The position numbers and the translations under genes are program-made. Shown piece after piece: positions 48,392 to 60,818 of a DNA stretch of 64,000 nucleotides. Numbering within the stretch: position 1 is the first letter of the stretch; every line of letters starts with the position of its first letter. A model generated the notes under the pieces. It made no database searches and was not told where the DNA came from. It worked only from the letters and a program-made list of their open reading frames with translations. Source of the DNA: Sporobolomyces roseus (Eukaryota > Basidiomycota > Microbotryomycetes > Sporidiobolales > Sporidiobolaceae); assembly GCA_016617785.1 (NCBI GenBank), contig JADILM010000003.1:558001-622000 (forward strand), given 5' to 3'.

Positions 48392-48575
48392 AAAGAGGAG
48401 TCAAGATTAGCTTGATCAGGCATCGAACAGACGGATTTTGAGAGGAAACGGGGAAACTTACAGGGATTTCTCCATCACTTCCACTTGAACTAAGCCAGCA
48501 CTCTTACTGTGCGATCTCCTATTCAATTCCCGATATCCCAAGCATTTCAAAGCAGCGAAAAGAAGAAGTTGATTG
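48392..48575 (+). repeat. Tandem-like repeat unit C2
   Basis: Second, diverged copy of unit C1, beginning AAAGAGGAGTCAAGATTAGC. It lacks the small internal AGATTAGCTTG duplication seen in C1. Confidence 0.65.
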
Positions 48576-49012
48576 GAGCAACTTTAGCGAGGTTTCGACA
48601 TTTCTAGCTGTACAAGCCGATGGACGAGTCAGCGTTCGCTCCTACACTTCCCACTAGTATTCTCTATACCCTCGCATTAACCCCACCGCTTCCCACAGTC
48701 TCAAAGTGGAAGAAACACGTACCAAAAACTCTCATCTTTGACCAGATAATTCTCTTCCCTCTCATCCTCTGCAGTCCATCCTCCGCGCTCAATCATATCC
48801 TACACCAGTTGCCGATATCCGGAGCTTGCAGTTGAGGTATCCGAAGTGGTTGACAGCGAGCAGGAGAAGCGTTATGAAAGAGAGCGTCGATTGATCCAAT
48901 TGAGAAGGATCTACCTCCTTCTGAAGCTTGTTGAACCTTGAGTAGTACTCGGTAGCGTACTCCCTATGAGCTGACCCAAACTTGAGCGCGTGTCGTGCGA
49001 ATCGTTTCCTCC

Positions 49013-49085
49013 CTCTCTCGACCTTTTCGCAACTTCGCATTTTCTCAACTTTCAGCTCGACGACCATCTCTGCTGTCAGTTCCGA
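49013..49085 (+). repeat. Tandem-like repeat unit D1
   Basis: Contains TTCGCAACTTCGCATTTTC and ATCTCTGCTGTC, repeated 157 bases further on. The offset is not a multiple of three. Confidence 0.6.
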
Positions 49086-49161
49086 GACCAGTGATAGTAG
49101 TATGTGAGTGGTATGTCGTCGACTAATCCTCCGTTGTCTGTCTGGAAAGTACACCTCCTTC

Positions 49162-49245
49162 TTCCTCTCGCACGAGTCGTTCTTCGTAATTTCGCATTTT
49201 CGCACTTTACATGAAAAACACAATCTCTGCTGTCGATAGAAAGAG
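49162..49245 (+). repeat. Tandem-like repeat unit D2
   Basis: Second copy of D1 (TTCGTAATTTCGCATTTTC, ATCTCTGCTGTC). It also carries two TTTCGCA words. Confidence 0.6.
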
Positions 49246-49934
49246 CACTTCATTTGTGAAACTCCTCAAGGCGGTCACGATGGTACCAACACCACTGAAC
49301 AGTTCCCAAGAACAAGGTTCACGTTCAGATTTCGCAATGAACGAGATCTTGTGACGACTGACTTTTTCACTCACAGCTACTCAAAAGACAGTCTGTTTGA
49401 CGATCTCTCTCCAACAGTGCTAGTCTCGTCCGCTCTCTGTTTGAATGTTCTGCTGTAGAAACCGGTTTCCGACTCTCGCAAGTTTTAGCTTTCCGTCGCT
49501 TTCACTGACCAAATCCTCCCGTTCAAAGCTGCTAATCTTCTCCCTTTTTACTCTGGAGCCACAGTCACAACTAGAGCGCAGCCATCTATCCGCTGGAAGA
49601 CAGCATTCCCATTCGTTTTGCAAGGTTCTTCGACCGCTTTCCCTCTTCTCCTACTTTCACTTTTGCTTCCTTTCGCGACTAGCTTCCCTCCCTTCTCTAA
49701 CAATAAAACCCACTTACACACTCCACAGAACTGAAACTCTTGTCTTCTCGTTCCCGAGCTCGTTGGTGGGAGCTTCAAAAATGAACTTTTCGCATTTTCA
49801 GCTGTTTCCCTACCTTTGCACTAGTCTGCCCAATCCCCAATCTTGACTCTCACTCTATTTCCTGTCCTTTCTAACTGGCCCGTTCTCACTCCACCAGCTG
49901 TCTGTCTCTCTTCCTCAAACTAAGAGAGAAGGAG

Positions 49935-50330
49935 AACATTGCAAGACGTCGAAGCGAATCCAGTCGATTCGAGTCGGACTTCAGACTCCAAAACTTTCTA
50001 TCTCAACACAGCGACTTACTCTCCGACCTTGTTTCGAGGATTGAACGACGCCGAGCAGTGTCTAGTCAGCTCAAGTCGATCGCAAGAGATGAGCAACGAG
50101 TTTGTATCGAAAGTGTTGATTTCTGGCCTTGCACAGCTCCGTCAGGCATTCGTGTTGGCTCTTCTCAATGCGAGCTAACAGCCACTGTGTAGATCCTTTG
50201 AACGGCAAGATTTGTGTCACAGCGAGAGGAGTGGGTGCTTCGTCAAAGTTTCGGATTGTTCGCGTTGCACTCAAGATTTTCAAACAGCTTTTCGCCGACA
50301 GTCTGCAAGGTTCCGACCCGGAGGCGGCAG
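49935..50330 (+). repeat. Dispersed repeat, copy B
   Basis: Second copy of the element at 46600-46985, same orientation, with small indels that break any common reading frame. Weak similarity may continue to about 50395 (TTTTGCCCT, GTCAG words). Confidence 0.75.
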
Positions 50331-51399
50331 GGGAGGATTGTTACTTATTCTATTTTGCCCTCGTGTCAGTCTAGATTTGTCAGCTATACCTCATCCAGAA
50401 AAGGTGACTTTCTGACTTTTCGTCAGGTTCCGCACCTGTGATCACTTCTGCCTGCAGGAGCAGACGTGGCGCGTGATGAAAGCTCCTGTCCCCAACTGAA
50501 GTGAGCGAGATAGCGAAAGGTTATACCCATCTTGAGAGATGCTCGCTTTCAAAAGAAGAGTTCGGCTAAAGACCGCACTTAGAATTGAGCTGCAGCTCCT
50601 CTCACAGACTGTCACAGAGCTTCTATCTGCTGCTTCTGCCGGCTTGGGTGAGTCAGAAAAGATCAAGGCTATGTATTTGACACTGAGGACGACAGGACGA
50701 GTCAACATTTGAATTGCGAGCCGGCTCTTGCAAGCTCAACACCGCGCGAGCAGGTGTAGCGAGCCAGGTCTGATATCGACAAACAGAAGATCAGGACAGA
50801 AGACCAGCGTATATCGAAAGCGATTCCGGCCTCGCTTCAAGCGGCAGTTTTCGCAGAGTTTTGGACCTTTTTGATGGAGAGGTCAAAAAGCTCTTTTTTT
50901 TTTGTCGCACAAATTGCGCATGCCGTTCCATGCCGTTCTTCGCTGACAGAAAGTGCAACTACTCTCTGAGCTTCTCCCGCGGATCAATGTCGGCAAGAAT
51001 TGCGAGGGATCTGCTCCTTTCGTTGTTTCACAAAGACCACTGCAAGCTGGAATTGTGTTTTGTTACAACTGCTGTCCATGTCTTCAGGCAAGAAATTCGC
51101 TAGATGACTGACTGTCAATGGTGGCGCGCTCACGAGGGAAGGCGGAAAAGCAAATCCCTTTGTTCTCTATGCTCAGACCGCTGAACTTCAAAATTCTGGG
51201 GTTAATCAGTATCACGTTTGGGAAAGCAGCCCTGGTTCCTTGCTCAATTTTGACCTGCCACAGACCCGTTCACTTCTTCGAAGTTTCGGGAAAAAGGGAA
51301 AAGCTGTGTTGCGAGGTGGTTCAAAAGCTATACGACAACATAGTAAAACGAGTACTTCGAGAGAACGGGATAGAGAGAGAGAAAGAGGGAAGCATCAAG

Positions 51400-54300
51400 C
51401 TAGAATTCGATTTGGATCGAACGGAGTTTTGCAAGTTCACTCGAGTTTCGAGCTCGAGCGTAGAGATTAGGGCAGTCGAGAGAGTCGCAAGCGATCTCTT
51501 CGATGATCGGGGTAGAGGAACAGGAGGCGCAGATCTGGTGGAGAGCGCGATGGCGGGATTCGAGGTGAGAGGTTCGAGAAATGAGGGAGAAAGTGACTTC
51601 GGCTGGATGAGAGCGACAATCGGGACAGAGCTCTGATTATGTAGAGCGCAGTAAGCGACAAGTGAGCGCGATAGAGATGAAAGAGAGCACTCACGACCGT
51701 GACCGTTCGGTCCATCGCAAGCAACGCATCGATCACTTTTGTAGATTTCGTCAAGCTTGAGGCGTCGTTCCGTCGGAGCGCCGTTCGTGTTGTTCTGTAC
51801 TCGTTTGCTCTTCGCCATTTCGCGGTACCACCCTTCGACGTCTGCACCGACGAGATCGAAGATTCGTTTGAGAGGCGGAATCATCATTCGAGTGATGTAG
51901 TGATCGGTGTCGAGGCGGAGTCGCCTGTCGGCGAATAATGCCAGAGTCAGGAACGTCGAGGATTCGGATAGAGAGAAGGACTCACGAATCAGAGAGGAAT
52001 TCGCCAGGAGATACAGCTCGATCGACTTGTTTTGTTCCGGGTTCTCCTTGATACATGACATAGGGAACTCGTTCTCCATACTCTGGCTCATCTCGGTGAT
52101 CTTTGAGCATAGCGCGAGTAGCGACTGCAGCGCCGGGCGGAGGTAGACATTTCTCGCTGTTTCGAGACTGCGAGTCAGTCAATCATTTCGCCGAAGAGTG
52201 ATTGCGAAAGTGGAAACGCACGAATAGCTTCCGAGCTTGACTGCTTTGGCGATGACAAAGTCTTGAGGGGAGACGTCACCTCGTTGTAGCTTTGTCCACT
52301 GTCGAGTGCAATAATCCTTGACTTGCGAAAGGTCGGAAGAACGGAATAGCAATCTGTTTCAACTATGATGGTTAGCATCGGACAGTCACGGCAGAAAGCG
52401 AGGATCCGTACTTGAGACAAGTTTCTTGCATCTTCTGTGTTGCAGCGATACCATCTCGACGAACAGTTTCGATACCTTTCGCATCAAACTCGGGTTCGAT
52501 TTCGCTCAATCGTTCATATTTGAATCCGACATAACGCTTCTTCGCGAGGAGAACACAAGGCAGGTAGACCTATAGATAAAGATGCGATCAGTCTCATTTG
52601 CAGAGTAAGGGAGGAAAGGAGGAGATATACCTTTTCGAACTTGAGTTTGATGGGACGAGGGTTTTGCGACGTGATGACTTCGGCCATCTCGTTGCCGATA
52701 CGGAATGCTTCTTCTTTACTCCTACCAGGGAGATAGACGAAGAGCGAATCGGTATCACCGTAGACAACTTCAGCAGCCCATTCTTTTTTGTTGCGAATCG
52801 TTTCGAGTGCCTGAGAATCGTCATTTGGTTCAGCGACAAATGGCCAACTGCAGCGAAGGAATCGTGCAACGTACCCTTTCGAGTGTTTCTCGACCAGTTT
52901 GAACGATAGCATCGGCGACTTCGACTGCAGGCATTCGACCAGAGAAAGTTGCAGAAGTGTAACCGTAAGTGACGTTTGCTAAGAACTTGAGAGCTAGTTG
53001 TCGAGCGTTGAGTAGCTTGCTGAGAGCCTAAAGATGGAACAGAGGTCAGCCTCACATCGCATACCGAAAAGGGGAGTAAAGCTTACTCGGTCAGAAGCAA
53101 CAGCTTTCATACTCCCTTTGACCATTACACGAGTATCGAGCAGCTCGCTCAACATCTTTGCGAGTAACGACTTGCGTACATCGGGTTTGAGGAACATCAT
53201 ACCGTTAGGTGAGACTGGAGGTAAGCGAGAATGTCAGTGCGGTTTCTCGCATCGAGCGACAAGAGGGACTCACTGTTGATTTGATCTTTCATGAGATGCA
53301 AGAGACCAGGAGGCTGTTCGAGGTTTGTCTGTACTCCGAATTTGCTTGTACCTTTGAAAGAGTTGACTCGACCGAGGAAAGTTCTAATTCGCGACGATTC
53401 GATTCAGCTTCGAAGGTAAGCAAGGAGAGCGAAAGGTCGACTCACGAATAGCAGTAATTATAAGCGATCATGACTGATGGATAGAGAGATTGAAAGTCGA
53501 GAACGAGTAAAGGTCCTTTGTAGAAAGCTGATTTCGGTTCCATGATGAGCGGTTGACATTCTGCAGCGTTCTGTCGTCCGACCTGGGAGCGCAATGAGAG
53601 AGTGAGTAAGATACGGGTCACAGACAAAGACGAAAGCGTACCTGAACTCGATTAGGCGAAAGGAGAAGGAAACTTTCAGGTTTCGAAATCTTGAACATGA
53701 CAGATTCAACCTTGAACTGACTACCGCGAGTTCTGACAGATTTGAAGTCGACACCGAATACTCGAGCCGATTCACTGTGCATGCGTGATCGATTAGTGAT
53801 GAAGCGTTAGCGAACAGGAGTCTGAACTCACCAATTTTGATCGATGATTTCGGCAGCATCCAGCATCTCAATGTCCATTTCGACTCGGTTCCTCCAGTAG
53901 CGAAGTACTCTAGCGATCTTCATCGGATCTGACGACTGATACCATTCTGTGAGCTGAGCGTAGGAGTAGTGAGGAGTCCTGCAGAAGTCAAGTCTTCGTC
54001 AGCCCCGTTCAGATTCGGACAGAAAGAACAGTTGCTGACCTCAACCGAAGGATATGGAATGCGATATGCTCGAAAGAGTATTGTTGGAACTTGTTGTCGG
54101 CTTTGAGGATTCGCCAAATCGGAAGAACATGTCTACCGCTGAAATTGAGAGTACTCGATTGATTGAATCCCCATCGATCTGTTTCCTTGTTACCGAACTT
54201 GCCGGTATCGAAAGCCTTGACTCGACCCAGCTCGGGAACGAGATTGCGATCTATCGCCAAAATCCGAGAGGTGAGCAAAAACAACGAAGAAGTCGAGATG

Positions 54301-57300
54301 AGAGTGGACGAACTGTATTCGCTATCGGCTCGCTCTAGAAGGTATCCCCAAGATCCATGATGTACTTCGTATCCTGACACACACTCTGGATCAAACTTGA
54401 AGCGGACCTTGTCGAGAATGACTTCGATCAATTCTGTCTCAGTCGCAACGACTTCGAGAACGTAATCAGTTGGTCCGATCGTCTTCTTGAAGGATTCGTC
54501 GCCAACTATGATCGCACCAACATGAGTGTTCTCTGAGCGACCGTTGACGAGGAGGTCTTCGTTGTCGCTTTGTAGGCAGTAGAAAGCGGCTTGAATAGCA
54601 TCTTTGGTCGGATCGGGGAGAAGATTGCCTCGAGTATTGACTGTACAGGCAGTCTAAGTCAGGCGAGAGCGACTGAAGTATAGGGAGTGAAGGGCGAGCT
54701 CACTGTGAAACTCTAGAGCGAGAACTGCCATGTGTTGCTTTTCTCGATGCGAAGGAGCTCCAGCTATCGGAGTGAACTTGAAGCCGTCACCCTTCTGAGT
54801 CGGACCTTCGATCTGTGAGCCCGAGGTCAGCTCAAGAACGATGGAAAAACTCCAGGAATGGGGTACTAACTTGAGATTTGACAGGGTTGAAGCGAGGTTT
54901 GCTTTCAGTGATCAGGCCTAGCAGAGCCGAAGAACAAGCTTAGAGTCGATCGAGACGGAATACATAGTGATAGCGAGTAAGCTCACCTTCCTTGATCGAC
55001 CACTCTCGCATACTCTTCTTCGAGGGAGGTCGTTCCGCAAACTCCCATTTTGTTTGTCCACCAATCCTCCTCGTCGAAGATCGTCGAGCGAGAGCTTCTT
55101 CGGGACTCATACCGTGGTGTAGGAAGGGTTTGAGGTGTTTGATCGTATCGCCTTCGATAGTGAAACGCTTGCCGGCGAATTCTCGAGATCGCGCTGGAAC
55201 GTCTTTCGCGGTCGAGTAGTACGGATCCTTGTAGACGACGTGTGATAGACCGTACGAGGGAAGTGTTTGTTCGAGGTATTCCGCAGTAGGAGGTTTCGAA
55301 GCGAAAACGAAAGAGTTGCGAGAGAGGGGGTGTCGAGACGTGCGAGAAGTGAGAGCCGCGATGGGATGAGGCCCGGTCGTCGAATCAGCTGAGAGGGGAG
55401 ATCATCAGTGATCGACTTCGATGCGAGGAAAGAGACTAAGCCTCACAACTAGTGCTAGTCTGCGAAAGTTGCAAGTGAGCTGTAGTATTTGACCGATCAG
55501 ATTCGCTAGCCGAAGCTACGGGTGTCGAATTACTGTCTTGAGACGGTAGAGTCGCACTTGACTGCGAGGGATCAATCTGGAACGCAACGTGTTTCTTCGG
55601 AAGAGGGACCGACTCGTTCGAAGTTTGAATCTGTACGTCCTCCATCTCGGTTTCAGTTTCGGACTCGATAGCAGCGACCTCAGGCGCGATACTAGACGAC
55701 GTCTGTGAGGTGGTTTGTGAGCCTTCAAGGTCGATAAGGTCGGAAGAAGAGCGAAGGTGGGGAGCGAGTTGAGTGGGTTGCACCTCGGCGAGAGTAGGAG
55801 TAGGTTGATAGTCTTCCTCAAACACATCGTCCGGGAGATCTTCGATCTCAGCCATGACTTCAGAAGGTGTTTGACGGAGTTGAACGGATGGTCGAGTAGC
55901 TTTAGGTTCGTCGATAGTACCGAATGCGAAAGAGGGTGAAACAGGTCGAACTTTGCGATTTGGAGTCGGGAAGGGGGGACGGACTGGACTGACATCGACG
56001 TTCTCCTCCTCCTCCTCCGTTCTTCCGAATGCGAAAGCAGGTTCGACACCCTCATCGTCTGAATCGTGCGTTCGGACTATCGGCGAATTACGATCTGCGT
56101 AGCGCACGACTGCTTTCTTCGAGCTTGAGCTGCTGAGAGGGTTGTGTCGTAGGGGTCGTTTCGGAGTGATCGACTTTGAACCGAAGACTTGAGAGGCGAG
56201 GGCATGAGTAGGGGTTCGAAGCGTAGTTGGCGAGAGGGATCTCGGTTTCGAAGGTGTAGGTTTCGGGGTGGAGATGGGAGTTCTATAGCGAGAAAGCGTT
56301 TCATCAAGCATGTTCAGCAAGCATGTTCGAAGTGATGGAAGAAAACAGTGTGACATACTGAGGTTTGACCGTAACTTCTCTCTCTTTTCCCTTGACCCGT
56401 TTTAGACCACGCATTCCATCTTCCTCTTCCCCTTCCTCATCACCATCACTCAACTTGTGCTCGATACTGAGATGGCTGCGCTTCGAGGGAGAGACGGAAG
56501 GAGAAGGTTTGATCGGAGAGGCGGTAGAGGACCTAGGAACTTCTGGTGAGGCCGAGTAATCCGACATGGCACGTTCGCTTGCTGTATCAGCGTTCGCTAA
56601 TCCCCAGAAGTTCGCTTCTTCCTCCTCATCTTCATCAGGTTCTTTCTCCCATTCCCCTTCTTCGATTGACGCTTCTCGACCTCGACGTTCAGCCCTATCC
56701 ATTTCGACCCTCGCTCGACGAAGTGCCTCTGCTTGAGTAGCTGGTGGACCTCGACCATCTTCCTCCTCACCCTCATCTTCGTATCCGACCAATCCGAATT
56801 CGAGACCTCCTTCGTCGATATCTTCATCGTCCTCTTCTCCTTTCTTCGAAGCTTGTTGTCTTGCTCTGTCCCTCGCTACCTTCACCGCAGCTTGTGAAGC
56901 AGCTAATCGTCCTACATCGACTTCCCTCTCCCATTCTCGTTCCTGCTCCGCTGTGATCCCTAGTCCTACGCCTCCGACAGCCCAAGCTCCGAACGGATAA
57001 GCGTTGTCTTCATCCTCCTCAAATCGACTGATGTAGATCGCGTTGACTTGTTCGAATGTCGTCCTCACCATGTCCATCCAACTGGTCTTCTTTCCCTCCA
57101 TCCTCTCTTTCTCATCGACATAAGTTTCAAATTCTGGTGCACCTTTTCCTTTCGGTCCCATTTTCGTTCGATATTTCCCGAGATCCTCCTTCGCCCTCTC
57201 CTCAATCTTCGCCCTCAACGTGGGCTCCGTTCTCCAGATCGTGTCGCTTGGATCTCGATCATCGAACTCCCTCGGAGCGTCGTCTCGAAGATCGTAAGGT

Positions 57301-58399
57301 CCAGATTCCCCTCTCGCTGTTCTCCTCCTCCTCTCATCGTCCCACAACTCCTTGACACTGCGAACGAGTTTCCCCCTTTCGACCATTTCCGGGTGTAGCT
57401 TCTCGATGAAGTCGTGGTGAATGTTTCGAGGGATGAGTCCATGTCGATTGAGAATGGCAGAAGCGGGAAGGTCGAGCTCGAGGGGAGAGTAGGAGACTTT
57501 CTCTGGACCTCCGTCGCTGAAGGCAGGATGGAATCGGGAAGGAGGGACGGTCAAGTCGACGTAAACTCGATGAGCGTAGGGGCCTGATGATGTTGGTGGA
57601 GGAGTGAAGAGAGCTTCAGACTCTTTCGGAGGAACATATTCTATCGTCACAGAGGAGTGAGACTAGTTTCGAGTTGGAGAGAGTGAAAGGAGCTGACCAG
57701 GAACATCTTCTCGAAACAAACATTCCCCTACTTCGACCCATCCACATCCATACAAGTTCGCATCGAGCATGAACTGCAGCAAGAATGGAATGTGATCCTC
57801 GAACACGTCAAATTCTGTCCCCAACACTGCTCCACTCCTCAAACATTGCGATAAACGAGATTTGTGAAGTGGATTGACCATGTAGATTTTGAGGAAAGGT
57901 CGATATCCAACGTGATAACCGTAGAAAGGGATCCCTTTGCACACGACGATGAATGCTACGTATTGAGGAGTTTGACCTTGCTTGTGTTTCGAGGGAAGAG
58001 AGAGTGCCATTGCCGAGTTGAGTGAAGCGCCAAATCTGCGAATGTAATCATTGACTATTCTCGCTCTGTCACGTCAGCCGAGCACCTACAAGCTCGATTG
58101 GAATGGTACATACCTGAATCTGGATCCATCTTGCCTTTGTACTCTACGAAAACGTAAGGGAAAGCACCATGAACATGAGCGCAAACTCTCTGCCCTTTAT
58201 CTGTCGCTCCAAAGATCCGAATCACGGGGACTTGTCGTAGAAGTTCTTTGCTATAGGGTGAACGGCGATTGTCGTAAGGAGATCGTTCCCATGTTGGCAC
58301 ACTGTCGATTGCAGACAATCGGAAGCGAAGGAACGAGTCTGGGTGAGGTGCAGTCGCTGCTGACAGATCTGCTGGAGCCCCGGTAGCCTCTAAAGGCAT
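51400..58399 (-). CDS. REV3: DNA polymerase zeta catalytic subunit
   Basis: B-family polymerase that extends from mismatched or damaged primer ends in translesion synthesis with Rev7, Pol31 and Pol32; main source of induced mutation. ATG at 58399 starts MPLEATGAPADLSAATAPHP, then RFRLSAIDSVPTW and GAFPYVFVEYKG of the family N-terminus. A long acidic, disordered insert follows (56.9-55.4 kb). Polymerase motif A is LVLDFQSLYPSVMI near 53490. The motif B region is near 52990 (LLNARQLALKFLANVTYGYT). Motif C is VVYGDTDSLFVYLPGR near 52755. The C-terminal domain has two cysteine modules: CVACDGPNGH plus ELCPDC, then QICASC plus IACDSLDC. The second is the [4Fe-4S] site that binds Pol31/Pol32 in this family. 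The TAG at 51402-51400 follows SIQIEF. There are about 20 short introns and all core motifs are intact. Confidence 0.95.
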
Positions 58400-58689
58400 G
58401 ATCCAGATGAAGGCAGTCGTGATCAGGCGTGAAAGTTGAAAAGTGATGTGAGTGAATGGAACAGAAATCAACAAAGTCGCAAATGTCAAAACAAGTCCAA
58501 CATCTCTCGCAACTGAAATGAAAAGAATGCAGTACTTCAATATGAATTCGCAGATGAACGATAGGAGGAGTGGTAGATGCAAAGTAGTATGGTATAAATA
58601 TTCTATAAGAGATTAAAAAAAGAAAAGGATGATAATGATATCGTACAACCAACGCGTGAACTGCTGACCCTTAAAACTCAAGACGTCCT

Positions 58690-60243
58690 CTATGTCCGTG
58701 AACGACCAAAGTTGAACAAGACCCATCGAATAACCGTAAAGAGTAATCCATCTATCAGTCCTTGAGAGTAAATGAGCCATCTCGAGATGTTTGACAGTGC
58801 GGGTGAAGGTGCACTGTGAGTTGCCAATTGCTTGATAAGTCGTGCAAGGGAGACAGCGATGAGAAGGGCGTAGGCGAGAGGATATAGCATGAGGAGTACC
58901 GATAATCGGCGGTTGATTTGTCGTGGAGAGAGAGGTCCTCGTCGCCTCTTTATCCTTGGGCGAGCTTGACGATCGTGAGCTGACGAGGTTTCGTCAATTT
59001 TGAAGTGAGAGAGGGCGGAAGGTTGATCGGAAGGTCTCCGTGAGTCGTTGACAGACGAAGGGAGGAAGTTTTCGAGGTCGGGCGAAGATTTTCCGGTCGA
59101 GGTAGAGTTGTCGGGATAAGGACCAGGGAACGGATTCGTGAAGGATGCGACGTCTGCTGGACCAGGAGATGCGGGGATAGGTGCGAGAGCGTGAGGAGAA
59201 TAGGAAGGGGTCGAGTGAGGGGAAGTCGTGTCGAGGAGAATCGTAGTAGTCGGTGGACCCTGTTGTAAGGAGACTGGCGGGCCTTTCACCATCGTCGCAT
59301 CAGAGTTGCGAGCGTTCGAGACGTTGGAAGATCGTCTCGTCCAGTTTGACATTCTTCGAGGGAGCACGACTGAGAACCGTTTCGACCGACTTTGTTCTCC
59401 TTCTTCCGCCTCATCTGACACTTCCCCAGTTTGTGACATCGAGTTGGTGCCGAACAGTTTCATATCCCGCTTTTGGAAGAAGACCAATAGTCGAGTGTAG
59501 AGGATGATAACGCAAACGAGGACGAATGCGCGAGGGACGAAGATGACCAAATTCGACGCATTCGTGTTGGGCATGAACCAACATACTCCTCGAACGTCGA
59601 CGAGGTCGTAGATGAGGGTGAGGGGTAGAGCAGGGACGAAGGAAATGAGGAAGACGACGATTGCGATGATGGGAAAGGTGAGTCGATGTTCGAGGTTTGC
59701 AGTGATTGTCGAAAGAGGGTGAGCGAGGGAGAAGAAGGTGATTAGGGCGATGATTAGAGTGAAGCAAGCACTGCCGATGGTTGAGAATTGATCTATAGAA
59801 ACAGAGCCAAACAGTGCATGACAAAAGTTTTAGCTCTTCGGACAAGATCTGAAGGGGTCAAAACCCGGTAAGACCGGCAAGATTGGGTTGCTACTTACAG
59901 AAGAAACCCGATGCGTTACATGCTGCAGAGTTCTTGATATAAGGCAGACCTCGTAACTCGTTGATACTCCCAGCTCTGCGAAGGGAGACGAGAGCGAGAG
60001 AGAGATTTCAAATTTCGGAGTAAGTGACCGGTAATTTAGAGGAGACGAGACAGAGACAGAGAGGTAGAGAGCTCACAGCGTATCAGCAGCTTGTATCAGA
60101 TCCACGACTCCTAACCCGAGGACGACCTTCTGTCTGATGTGATGCTTCTGACTTGAAACCGAGAATCCGAGAAGGATTGACAGAGATCCAGCTAAACTCA
60201 GTGCACTGATGACTGTGTCGGCGATTGTCGCCCCTTGACCCAT
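58690..60243 (-). CDS. Seven-transmembrane G-protein-coupled receptor-like protein
   Basis: 448 residues from exons 60243-60077, 59975-59899 and 59792-58690 (449 codons in frame, TAG stop). Hydrophobic helices appear in order: DTVISALSLAGSLSILLGF; KVVLGLGVVDLIQAADTL; a third helix after NSAACNASGFFYQF with STIGSACFTLIIALITFF; RLTFPIIAIVVFLISFVPAL; LVIFVPRAFVLVCVIILYTR. A long Ser/Pro-rich third loop of about 190 residues follows, then RLSVLLMLYPLAYALLIAVS and YSQGLIDGLLFTVIRWVLF. The tail is very short (NFGRSRT). The arrangement, with a cysteine before helix 3 and a long third cytoplasmic loop, fits fungal cAMP-receptor-like/Git3-type receptors. The ligand cannot be inferred. It lies 290 bases downstream of nothing on the same strand except LRO1; no G-protein gene is near. 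Confidence 0.75.
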
Positions 60244-60818
60244 TGTACTACTCCCTTATCCCTTCCAGTCGTGTTTCAATAGTGTCGGAGGTGAGGAGGG
60301 CTGGGTGGAGGTTTTCGAACTTTTGGAAGCGAGGGGAAAAGGAGAGAGAGAGCGCGCGTTGGAGCAGTAACCGTCAAAGGAGAGGAGATAGTCGGAGAGT
60401 GACAGGAGTGTAGAGCAGAGTAGACCGAGAAGTGAGGCGAGCAGAGATTGAGAGGAAAGCTAAACAAAACTCCATCCGAAGGTCGAAAAGCAATCTCGTC
60501 CTAAAAGAGGAAAGTTCTCAACGACCACTTTACGCGAAACCTGTTCTATTGTTCTTTCCGAGTTGAGCTCGCCGACTGTGGAAGGTCGATCGACGGACGG
60601 GCAGAGTAGATCTATACATGTTTCGAGATCTAGTAGGAAGAAGCGAACGAAAACGACGACAACAAAAGGTTTACTACTCAGATGCGACAGCCACCTCCCC
60701 CTTGACCGACTTCGCTCCTTAACATCCAGAAACGACACGTCTCGTCAACCGTCGAGCCAGTCGGGTGTTTGGTCGCGATGAGATCGGAAGAGAGAGGAAA
60801 GACGATATAAAAAATTGA
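60244..60818. other. Receptor promoter and LRO1 3' flank
   Basis: No gene seen. GA-rich stretch near 60330-60350 with CGCGCG, upstream of the receptor start. Confidence 0.5.

Larger units (their letters stand above)
46344..51399. other. 5 kb gene desert with decayed repeats
   Basis: The largest gap in the window. Open frames are short, overlap on both strands and lack splice signals, start context or codon bias. It contains two diverged copies of a roughly 400-base element in direct orientation, a 308-base-offset duplication near 48.1-48.6 kb, and a 157-base-offset duplication near 49.0-49.25 kb. These are listed separately. The right edge is the 3' flank of REV3. The texture suggests an old repeat-rich island rather than a promoter region. 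Confidence 0.6.

Noticed and set aside
48620..48835. 71-residue plus-strand frame with an ATG and hydrophobic segments
   Set aside because: It overlaps the minus-strand frame above inside the repeat island and has no splice or codon support.
48789..49253. 154-residue minus-strand frame with a gag-like flavour (EYYSRFNKLQKEVDPSQLDQ)
   Set aside because: It crosses the D1/D2 duplication, whose 157-base offset puts the copies in different frames, so the frame is not what was duplicated. No protease, polymerase, LTR or zinc knuckle is nearby.
51118..51636. 172-residue plus-strand frame over the REV3 end
   Set aside because: It is antisense to the REV3 zinc/iron-sulphur C-terminal exon, whose cysteine motifs clearly fix the minus strand as coding.
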